From an uncultured Elusimicrobiales bacterium (GTDB lineage Bacteria; Elusimicrobiota; Elusimicrobia; Elusimicrobiales; Elusimicrobiaceae), in the NCBI GenBank assembly GCA_934644855.1, contig CAKUDJ010000026.1:1-8500 (forward strand): a stretch of 8,500 nt of DNA, written 5' to 3'. The notes beneath the pieces were generated by a model, which did no database searches, had not been told where the DNA came from, and saw only the letters and a list, made by a program, of their open reading frames with translations. The translations under genes were made by a program, and so were the position numbers. Shown one piece after another: positions 1 to 5,818 of the stretch (its first letter is position 1; every line of letters begins with the position of its first letter).

Positions 1-72
1 GCCGAGGTAGCTCAGTGGTAGAGCACTGGTCTGAAAAACCAGGTGTCGACAGTTCGATCCTGTCCCTCGGCA
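1..72 (+). tRNA. tRNA-Phe (anticodon GAA)
   Basis: This is a complete cloverleaf for phenylalanine tRNA. The acceptor stem pairs 1-7 with 65-71, with discriminator A at 72. The D stem is 10-13 with 21-24, and the anticodon stem is 26-30 with 38-42. The anticodon loop at 31-37 carries GAA at 33-35. The T stem is 48-52 with 60-64, around a TTCGATC loop. The 3' CCA is not encoded (72 is followed by a T run), so it must be added by the CCA-adding enzyme. Any promoter lies to the left of the window. An intrinsic terminator follows 14 bases downstream, so this is the last or only gene of its transcript. Confidence 0.97.
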
Positions 73-86
73 TTTTTCCTTTTATT

Positions 87-115
87 AAAAGACCCCGCCT
101 AAAGCGGGGTCTTTT
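87..115 (+). terminator. Intrinsic terminator after tRNA-Phe
   Basis: A perfect 12-bp stem pairs 87-98 with 104-115 around a 5-base loop (CTAAA). The GC-rich core ends in TTTTG on the plus strand. The left arm begins with AAAA, so the hairpin also has a short T run when read on the minus strand. It could therefore work in both directions between the tRNA and the converging operon. Confidence 0.92.
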
Positions 116-134
116 GTTATCGGGGATAGCACCC

Positions 135-174
135 AAAAAACCGGGGTTTGCCGCCCTCACGCAAAGCAAACCCC
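135..174 (-). terminator. Intrinsic terminator of the minus-strand operon
   Basis: A 9-bp stem (143-151 with 166-174) is followed, in the minus-strand sense, by GG and then six T residues (complement of 135-140). It lies about 33 bases past the stop codon of the RlmI-type gene. This is the expected place and orientation to end the transcript running leftward from the lipoyl-transferase cluster. The 14-base loop is longer than usual. The bidirectional hairpin at 87-115 may act as backup. Confidence 0.75.
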
Positions 175-206
175 TATCTAAAACAGATTTTTTCGGCTAA
201 CGCCGC

Positions 207-1382
207 CTACTCACGCACTTGCAGTAAGGCAAAGTGCAGGTATTCTGTTTCCGGCATACCGATTAACACCGGGTGGTCTTTGGCTTGTCCGCGCAGTTCC
301 ACCAACACCGCCCGCTTGCCGGATTTGCTCACCCCTTGGCGGATGATGTCCATAAATAATTCGCGCGATACATGGTGGGAGCAAGTGGAAAAGGCCAAAT
401 AACCGCCGGTTTTTAAGCCTTCCAACGCCATTTTGACCAGTTTTACATACAACCCCACCGCTTGCGGAAGCGCCTTACGGCTTTTTACAAATGCGGGCGG
501 ATCTAATAACACCATATCGGGCTGGTCGGGCAGTTCGCCTTTTTTCATGGCGGAAAGCAAGCGTTCGGCGTCGTCGCGGTGGAAAACGGCAATATCATCC
601 ACCCCGTTTAATTTGGCATTTTTCTGGGCAAATTCCACCGCGGCGGCGGAAGAATCACACCCCCACACCTGGGCGGCCCCGGCCAATGCGGCCGTAATGC
701 CAAAAGAGCCGATATAAGAATATAAATCCAACACCAGTTTATCCTTAAAATACGGTTTTAAGAATGCGCGGTTTTCGCGCTGGTCGTAATAAAACCCGGT
801 TTTTTGACCCACGCGGATAGGCACCATATATTTAACGCCGTTTTCTTCAATTTCCACCGTTTCGGGTACTTCGCCCACGGTTTCCGGCGTGCCGGAAAGC
901 CCTTCCAGGGCGCGGAAAGCGCTGTCGTTGCGGTAAAAAATGCCTTTGGGCTTAAAGATTTTTTGGCAAGCGGCGGTAATTTGCGGTTTTAATTTTTCCA
1001 TACCGGCGGTTAATACGTCAATGACTAGCACATCCCCGTAGCGGTCAATCACCAAACCGGGCATATTGTCCGCCTCGCCATAGCACATACGGCCGTATTT
1101 GCGCAGGCCGTGTTCCCGGCGGTAAGCGTAAGCCGTATCCAAATTTTCAAACACAAAATCTTCGGGCAAATCCCCTTCGCCTTTTTTAAGGAGCCGTACG
1201 GCAATTAAACTGTGCGGATTAAAACAACCAATCCCCGCTTGGGTGCCGTCATGCGCCAACACACGCACCAGCGTACCGGGTTCAATAGAGGTATCCAACC
1301 CGTCAATTTCGTTGGAAAACACCCAATAGTGTCCGGCCAACAGTCTTCTTTCTTCTTTTGCTTTTAATTTAATTTCAATCAT
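207..1382 (-). CDS. rlmI: RlmI-type 23S rRNA m5C methyltransferase (PUA + SAM-MTase)
   Basis: This is a class I SAM-dependent RNA methyltransferase of the RlmI/RlmK-like family (COG1092 type). E. coli RlmI methylates C1962 of 23S rRNA and is of similar length; this protein has 391 residues. Residues 1 to about 75 look like the N-terminal PUA RNA-binding domain, including the NPHSLIAVRLL stretch near 55-65. The GFYYDQRENR signature is at 196-205. The SAM-binding motif VLDLYSYIGSFG spans 217-228, with acidic D243 after the next strand. Motif IV DPPAF is at 294-298, and STCS at 332-335 supplies Cys334, the likely catalytic cysteine. The C-terminal DHPV and PETEYL stretches are also family-typical. 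The ATG at 1382 has an AAGGA ribosome-binding site about six bases upstream. It is the last gene of the cluster, 25 bases after the PyrE-family gene. The exact target cytosine is inferred from homology only. Confidence 0.9.
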   Translation of the reverse strand: MIEIKLKAKEERRLLAGHYWVFSNEIDGLDTSIEPGTLVRVLAHDGTQAGIGCFNPHSLIAVRLLKKGEGDLPEDFVFENLDTAYAYRREHGLRKYGRMCYGEADNMPGLVIDRYGDVLVIDVLTAGMEKLKPQITAACQKIFKPKGIFYRNDSAFRALEGLSGTPETVGEVPETVEIEENGVKYMVPIRVGQKTGFYYDQRENRAFLKPYFKDKLVLDLYSYIGSFGITAALAGAAQVWGCDSSAAAVEFAQKNAKLNGVDDIAVFHRDDAERLLSAMKKGELPDQPDMVLLDPPAFVKSRKALPQAVGLYVKLVKMALEGLKTGGYLAFSTCSHHVSRELFMDIIRQGVSKSGKRAVLVELRGQAKDHPVLIGMPETEYLHFALLQVRE

Positions 1383-1407
1383 ACAGGTTCCTTGTTTTAT
1401 AATTGCC

Positions 1408-1986
1408 CTATTTATTTAAGTTTTCCACGTCTGTAAACGGGATTTTAGCGGCGCAGAGCGGGCACTCTTTCGCCGCAAAAGTTTCCATGGGGTAGGAAAG
1501 CAGCGCCCGCAGGGGAATCGTCAGCGGCAAATACCCCATGGAGCGGTCCACAATCACAGCCACCCCAAACACATGGGCGCCCAAACTTTGCGCCAGTTCA
1601 ATGGCCTGCGCCAATTTGCGCCCGCCGACGGCCACGTCGTCCACCACCAGCACGCGTTCGCCGGGTTTTAACACAAAGTTGTGTTTAAGCACCATTTGGC
1701 CTTGGTCGTTGCGGGAGGCAAAAATAGCACGCACGCCGCGCACGCGGGCCACTTCTTGTGCCAAGACAGAGTTGGACGGCTCCAACGCCAAAATCACATC
1801 CGCTTTTTGGGAAAACTTATCCGACAAAGCCTGCGCAATGCGTTGGGCTAAATGAGGGTGCTGCAACAAAAGGGAAGTTTGAATATACGTCTGGCTATGG
1901 AAACCCGACGGCATTACAAAATGTCCCTCCATAATAGCCCCGTGTTCTTGTAAGAGGCATAAAACATCCAGGTTATTTCTTGGCAT
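1408..1986 (-). CDS. Orotate phosphoribosyltransferase-family protein, degenerate PRPP site
   Basis: A 192-residue protein with the framework of the PyrE subfamily that ends in a CPLC motif. Family landmarks are EGHF..PSGFHSQTYIQ (20-36), LLQHP (40-44), EVARVRGVRAIFA (78-90), PGERVLVVDD (108-117), VAVIVDRS (142-149) and ECPLC (174-178). True members make OMP from orotate and PRPP in pyrimidine synthesis. The substrate-contacting elements differ here: the usual PALGG-like loop is EPSNSV (69-74), the PRPP motif normally ending DDVxTTGGS is DDVAVGGRK (116-124), and the usual GKM of the flexible loop is GQM (96-98). Activity is therefore doubtful, so I give no pyrE symbol. I chose the ATG at 1986 over the upstream ATG at 2022 because AAAGGAG sits six bases before it. 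The gene overlaps the 3' end of the AsmA-like gene by 14 bases, suggesting translational coupling. It could still be the organism's working PyrE if the family tolerates these changes. Confidence 0.82.
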   Translation of the reverse strand: MPRNNLDVLCLLQEHGAIMEGHFVMPSGFHSQTYIQTSLLLQHPHLAQRIAQALSDKFSQKADVILALEPSNSVLAQEVARVRGVRAIFASRNDQGQMVLKHNFVLKPGERVLVVDDVAVGGRKLAQAIELAQSLGAHVFGVAVIVDRSMGYLPLTIPLRALLSYPMETFAAKECPLCAAKIPFTDVENLNK

Positions 1987-4261
1987 GGAAGTCTCCTTTA
2001 ATAAAATCCCGGTTGGATTCAAAAACGGTGCGTAGCCCGCGCGATTGGGCGGCTTTAATCTGCCGTCCCGTCTGCTTGGCTTTTAACATTTCCAGTTTGG
2101 GTTTGCGCATGGCGGATGACACCTTAAACGCCAAGGCTGGGTTGCCGGATTCGTCCGTCAAGTTTTCCGCCAACGCACCCGAACGGGAAGTGTTGTTAAA
2201 CATCGTCCATATAATAATATCAAAATTTTCTTCTACCCAGTTAGTCCATCCTTGCACGGCGGCGGAAATAGTGGGCCCTTGCGTAAAAGCATTGTTAATG
2301 TTCATCCGCCCGTTTACAAAATCCACACTGGCGGCCATGTCCTCAAAAGGTACGTCTTTTAACACCTGCCCCACCTTAAAACTTCCGGCGCGTTCCATAC
2401 GGTGCATAATAATAAACGGAGTAAAAGTAATGTTGAGCGCCTGTTGTTCTTCGGCCAGTTTTTCCATTTGGTGAATCACGCCGTTTTGCAAAGTGGCATC
2501 TAATGTGCCGTTTAGGCGCTCCATCCCGGGCAGTAAACCCGTCAAGTTAAATTCCGCAAAGAAATTATTGCCGGAAATGACCGTGGATGAAAACGTATCG
2601 GCGGATAGCGTCCCCGCGAAGTTGGGCATAAACTTGGGCAGCCTCTCCCTAAAATTAACAAGCCACGCCAACGGGCCGTCTTCCGGCTCCCGCACCTTAA
2701 ACGGATGAATCCGCCCAATCACATGGGCAAAATCAAACACCACTTCAATAAACGGCATAGGCTCAAAATGTTTCAAATAGATGTTGGTGGTAATTTTGCG
2801 CTTGGAGGATTTAATATGGTTAATGGCTAAATTCATTTTAAGCGGAACGCCGTTTAATTCCCCTCGGGCGATATTGGCATACACGTTCCCTTTGCGGTAA
2901 GAGCCGGAAAACTGCAACTTATCAAACACGCTGCGGTCCACGGTCACTTTGCCGGAAGTGGTATGGGCGTATAAATTATCAAAATTTTGTTTAGCTTGGA
3001 AAGTTCCGCTTACCCCGTCCGCCAAAAAGCCGTAAAAATCTCCCCCCGCATTTTGGGCGGTTAAGGTTAACAGGGGCAGCTGCCAACGCCCGTCCGCACG
3101 CAGAATATGGGCTTTTTCCACGGCGGCGGAGCCGGTCAGTTTATATTTTTCCAAAGGCGGATAATTTTGGCTCCGCGGGGCCAAATCCATCGGCCCGGTG
3201 GAAAACTGCACGTCTGCCGTAAAAGGGGTATCCGCAAAGTTCAGCGTGCCGGTGGCTTGTGCGTGCACATCTTGCGCCGTTATGGAAGATTCGCTTATTT
3301 TTAAGGTGCGGTAGTTATTGGATAACATCCCCTTTAAGCTTACCTCCGTTTGCGGCAAATAAAACTGCGCCATTTCATCATCAAATACGGATAAATCCTT
3401 CCCCTCAAACGCGGGCACTTGCGCGCGGATATTAAAATAAGGCGTGCGCAGGTTATCCAAATCCGCCGTTAAAGCCACCGGCTTGCGGAACGCAAACACT
3501 TGCGCGCGCAAACTGCGCAGGGCAAAGTTGCTCCAATCAAAATTGGCAAAATTTACATGGCCCGCCCCTTTAATTTCCATATCCGAAATACTGTCTTTCC
3601 ACTTATTGCGCAAGACCATTTCCATTTGAAAGCGGGAAAGTTCGTCAAAGCGCAGGCGCTCAAAATGCAGGTTGAGCCCGTACACGGCGTGGGTGGTTTT
3701 ATTCTGCAAATCTTTATAGCTCATAACGCCGTTTTTGACGGTCCAGTCCTGCACGCTTACGGCAAAACGGTCCCCGGCGGGAGAAGCCGCCTCGCCGGAG
3801 GTTTTTTTAGACATCCGCATATCCGGCACGTTATAGCGGCCGTCCTCCCCGCGCACAATGTTAATACGCGGGCGGTTGAGGGTCACTTCGTCTATCACCA
3901 GTTGGTGGTCCAACAGCGGCAGCAGCTTAAACCGCACCGCCACGCTGTCGGCCGACACCAACGCTTCCCCGTGGGCAACCTCACTATCCAATACGGAAAA
4001 CCCCTTTAACTCCAAGGTATTAAAAAATTTCAAATCTAAAGAAGTGATTACGACGGGGCGGTTTAAGGCGCGTTGCAATTGGGCGGTAATTTCTTCACTT
4101 AAATATTGGGCATTAAAAAACTTGATAAACAACACCCAGCAGACGGCAGACAGGCACAAAATGAGCATGAGTGTAAACATCACGGTGCGCAATGTAAGCG
4201 TGCAGCACGCGCCCAAAAAACGCACCACCCAATTTTTTTTCTTTTTCTGCTTTTGCGCCAT
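1973..4261 (-). CDS. AsmA-family inner-membrane-anchored envelope protein
   Basis: A 762-residue protein with a lysine-rich cytoplasmic start (residues 4-9) and a single hydrophobic segment at about 25-48. This predicts a signal anchor with the large remainder in the periplasm. Right after the anchor is the typical AsmA N-terminal layout: ALNRPVVITSLDLKF (65-79), LELKGFSV, a LLPLLDHQLVIDEVTL stretch (113-128), RPRINIVR and GRYNV (141-145). The long middle is beta-rich and repetitive in style. The C-terminal part (about 580-725) resembles the AsmA C-terminal region, with LNGTLDATLQNGVI at 583-596. Relatives such as AsmA, YhdP and TamB are implicated in moving phospholipid to, or keeping homeostasis of, the outer membrane, so this suggests a diderm cell. 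Its exact role is unknown. The ATG at 4261 has AAAGGG about five bases upstream, overlapping the stop codon of the preceding gene, which leaves only nine bases between them. Confidence 0.85.
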   Translation of the reverse strand: MAQKQKKKKNWVVRFLGACCTLTLRTVMFTLMLILCLSAVCWVLFIKFFNAQYLSEEITAQLQRALNRPVVITSLDLKFFNTLELKGFSVLDSEVAHGEALVSADSVAVRFKLLPLLDHQLVIDEVTLNRPRINIVRGEDGRYNVPDMRMSKKTSGEAASPAGDRFAVSVQDWTVKNGVMSYKDLQNKTTHAVYGLNLHFERLRFDELSRFQMEMVLRNKWKDSISDMEIKGAGHVNFANFDWSNFALRSLRAQVFAFRKPVALTADLDNLRTPYFNIRAQVPAFEGKDLSVFDDEMAQFYLPQTEVSLKGMLSNNYRTLKISESSITAQDVHAQATGTLNFADTPFTADVQFSTGPMDLAPRSQNYPPLEKYKLTGSAAVEKAHILRADGRWQLPLLTLTAQNAGGDFYGFLADGVSGTFQAKQNFDNLYAHTTSGKVTVDRSVFDKLQFSGSYRKGNVYANIARGELNGVPLKMNLAINHIKSSKRKITTNIYLKHFEPMPFIEVVFDFAHVIGRIHPFKVREPEDGPLAWLVNFRERLPKFMPNFAGTLSADTFSSTVISGNNFFAEFNLTGLLPGMERLNGTLDATLQNGVIHQMEKLAEEQQALNITFTPFIIMHRMERAGSFKVGQVLKDVPFEDMAASVDFVNGRMNINNAFTQGPTISAAVQGWTNWVEENFDIIIWTMFNNTSRSGALAENLTDESGNPALAFKVSSAMRKPKLEMLKAKQTGRQIKAAQSRGLRTVFESNRDFIKGDFHAKK

Positions 4262-4270
4262 AAATCCCTT

Positions 4271-4957
4271 TTAGAATGTGTTATAAATATATTCTATTAT
4301 ATAGTTTACAAAAATTCGCCACGCATTATAGGTTCCCGTTGCCACATTCCGGGCGGCGGCACTTAAATTAGTTTGTTGGGGAAACAACACCTTACACAAA
4401 ACGGCTAATATAATTAAATTGACAAAAGTAATAGACACGGCCGAAAACACCTTTCCGCCTGCCATGCGTAAATCCGGCTGGTCTGCCTCAAACAAAGTTT
4501 TGAATGTTTGCACAAAGTGGAACGCCGTACAAAACCCGGCCAACGCCACAAAAAACCAACGGTATGAAGTTAAATCCGTCACCCAAGAAAGCGCACAATA
4601 CAAAAGGCCCAAAGCCACCGTATACGCCGGGATAAAATACGGTGCCAGCGCCACAAACGCGTTGCAGCGGGTCAACTTTACATAGCCGCTGTCCTGCCGG
4701 ACGCTAATATCTTTAATGCGGTATCCGCAAAGCAAGGCCGCCACGGCGTGGGTCAGTTCGTGCCCCAACACATACACGCGGGAAAAATCATACACCCAAA
4801 AATGGATAGCCCCGTAGACCGCGGCCCCGCCGGCAAAACAGGCAAACATTTTAACGTCCCCCAACGTGGCGTACAACAGGCGCGCCGTTTCCGCCGCCGC
4901 AAAAAACAGCGTGGGGAGGAGCAACACCGCCAGTAAAGTTTTGGATATATTTTTCAT
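4271..4957 (-). CDS. M50-like membrane zinc metalloprotease (HELTH)
   Basis: A 228-residue, very hydrophobic protein with an HExxH zinc motif, HELTH, at residues 66-70 inside LGHELTHAVAALLCG. Hydrophobic stretches are visible at about 6-22, 36-55, 100-125, 132-150 and 172-192. This resembles the M50 / M50B-like intramembrane or membrane-embedded proteases. There is no clear NPxxD third-ligand motif. The acidic QPDL at 160-163, just before a GGKVFS stretch and another hydrophobic segment, is my best candidate for the third zinc ligand (D162). The substrate is unknown. The start ATG overlaps the stop of the lipoyl-transferase gene in an ATGA arrangement, so the two are probably translationally coupled. 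The last codons are unusually AT-rich (IEYIYNTF). It could be a non-proteolytic relative, but both histidines and the glutamate are intact. Confidence 0.72.
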   Translation of the reverse strand: MKNISKTLLAVLLLPTLFFAAAETARLLYATLGDVKMFACFAGGAAVYGAIHFWVYDFSRVYVLGHELTHAVAALLCGYRIKDISVRQDSGYVKLTRCNAFVALAPYFIPAYTVALGLLYCALSWVTDLTSYRWFFVALAGFCTAFHFVQTFKTLFEADQPDLRMAGGKVFSAVSITFVNLIILAVLCKVLFPQQTNLSAAARNVATGTYNAWRIFVNYIIEYIYNTF

Positions 4958-5649
4958 TCAAATTTACCGTTCCAATCTTCGCTTTGGTAGCGTGTTTGGG
5001 CCAATTTTTTAGCTTGCGCTAACGCAACTTTTCCCACGGCACGGGGCACAAAACGGATTTCAAACTCCCGCATAATGGCCGTAATAACGGCTTTTTTTAA
5101 GGAGGGGTTTTCCCGTGCGCCGGGGATTTGCAAAGAACCCTGATACAACACCGTTTTACCGAAACGCCGGATAGCGCCCCCTAAAATTTTGTGCCCGTCC
5201 GCCGCTAACAAATCATTTTCTACCGGGTTCAAAAAGCACGCCCCCGCCTGGCCGTGCAAAGCGGGCTTATACGCCTGCGGCGCCGTTTTGCCCCATACTT
5301 TTACCGGGGCCCAAAAGGCCAGTTCCGCGCGGATTGCCCCGTGTAAACGCGCATACAAGGCCGCTGGCGGAAGCGCACTTTGCAAAATGCAGGAAAATGT
5401 CAAATCCCCCTGATGCAGCACCATGCCTCCCCCGGTGGGGCGGCGCACGGCAGGCCCGCCCACTCCGGCCGCCGCCGCTTGGCGCAAAACAGAGCGGCGC
5501 GGTTGGGCATAACCAAAGGTGACGGCCTCTTTATCCGCCCAACGGTAAAAGCGGAGCCAAAAACCGCCCGCGTGCGCCAACGCGCAGGTTTCGTCCAACG
5601 CCATTTGTTCATACGCGGTAAGTGCGGGAGTATTGAGCAGTAAATCCAT
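4954..5649 (-). CDS. Lipoyl/octanoyl transferase or lipoate-protein ligase (LplA/LipM family)
   Basis: A 231-residue protein of the BPL/LplA/LipB superfamily, which attaches lipoate or octanoate to a lysine of lipoyl domains such as GcvH or 2-oxoacid dehydrogenase E2. The substrate-binding signature RRPTGGGMVLHQGDLTFS is at 69-86. The second signature, DGHKILGGAIRR, is at 151-162 with conserved Lys154, followed by LYQGSL (168-173). Cys138 in ACFLNP sits where the LipM/LipL-type amidotransferases carry their nucleophilic cysteine, while E. coli LplA lacks it. A cysteine-dependent octanoyltransferase is therefore more likely than an ATP-dependent ligase. The protein has no separate C-terminal accessory domain. 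It is the first gene after a 169-bp gap downstream of gcvPB and overlaps the next gene by four bases. No Shine-Dalgarno sequence precedes the ATG at 5649, but the N-terminal residues through MALDE (16-20) look family-typical, so I keep this start. Confidence 0.86.
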   Translation of the reverse strand: MDLLLNTPALTAYEQMALDETCALAHAGGFWLRFYRWADKEAVTFGYAQPRRSVLRQAAAAGVGGPAVRRPTGGGMVLHQGDLTFSCILQSALPPAALYARLHGAIRAELAFWAPVKVWGKTAPQAYKPALHGQAGACFLNPVENDLLAADGHKILGGAIRRFGKTVLYQGSLQIPGARENPSLKKAVITAIMREFEIRFVPRAVGKVALAQAKKLAQTRYQSEDWNGKFE

Positions 5650-5665
5650 AGTTTACATTGTAGCA
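5649..5665 (-). promoter_or_regulatory. Candidate extended -10 promoter for the lipoyl-transferase cluster
   Basis: On the minus strand, TGCTACAAT (5665 down to 5657) matches the extended -10 pattern TGnTATAAT with one mismatch. No convincing -35 box is found 16-18 bases upstream. Transcription would be expected to begin six to seven bases later, at about 5650-5651, which is almost on the ATG at 5649. That would give a leaderless or near-leaderless mRNA, consistent with the missing ribosome-binding site. The call is based on motif alone. Confidence 0.4.
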
Positions 5666-5818
5666 GTTATCAAGCGGCCCGGGCGGCCTTTTAGCACCTG
5701 TTGCAAACCCTAACCACCGCCCGCGTATGTTGCATTACAAACAAAAGCAAGGCGGGCCCGGCACACACGCCAAACCCGCCTTACTAAAGCAAACAACCTT
5801 CTTTTGGATAAAACAACC
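5650..5818. other. Intergenic region between gcvPB and the lipoyl-transferase gene
   Basis: This 169-base gap is the longest non-coding stretch in the window and holds the candidate gcvPB terminator and the candidate extended -10 promoter. It also contains AAACAACCTT twice (5791-5800 and 5811-5820, the second running into the gcvPB stop codon), and a small GC-rich inverted repeat at 5676-5688 followed by TTTT on the plus strand. No tRNA, riboswitch or small ORF with a ribosome-binding site is evident. Confidence 0.6.
5741..5782 (-). terminator. Candidate intrinsic terminator after gcvPB
   Basis: An 8-bp outer stem pairs 5749-5756 with 5775-5782. After a CCC/AAA internal loop, a 3-bp inner stem pairs 5760-5762 with 5769-5771 around ACACAC. 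In the minus-strand sense the hairpin is followed by GC, TTTT, G and TTT, an interrupted U tract. It starts 36 bases past the gcvPB stop. It probably ends or weakens the glycine-cleavage transcript and so separates it from the lipoyl-transferase cluster. Confidence 0.6.

Noticed and set aside
193..206. Small CGGC/GCCG hairpin just after the rlmI stop
   Set aside because: In the minus-strand sense it is followed by A residues, not T residues, so it does not look like a terminator.
1987..2022. Upstream ATG (2022) for the PyrE-family gene
   Set aside because: It would add 12 residues not expected in the family and lacks a good ribosome-binding site, whereas AAAGGAG precedes the ATG at 1986.
1980..2474. 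164-codon plus-strand open frame
   Set aside because: It is antisense to the 3' end of the AsmA-like gene and shows no domain or family resemblance, so the minus-strand gene explains this DNA.
3500..4009. 169-codon plus-strand open frame opposite the AsmA-like gene
   Set aside because: It lies wholly antisense to a well-supported gene and its translation is low-complexity (His, Arg, Gly rich). It has no recognisable domain. It is a codon-bias shadow.
5676..5692. GC-rich inverted repeat followed by TTTT on the plus strand
   Set aside because: The stem is only 4 bp (GGCC arms) and no plus-strand gene lies upstream. It also contains a short GCCCGGGC palindrome with no partner sites seen, so no function is called.
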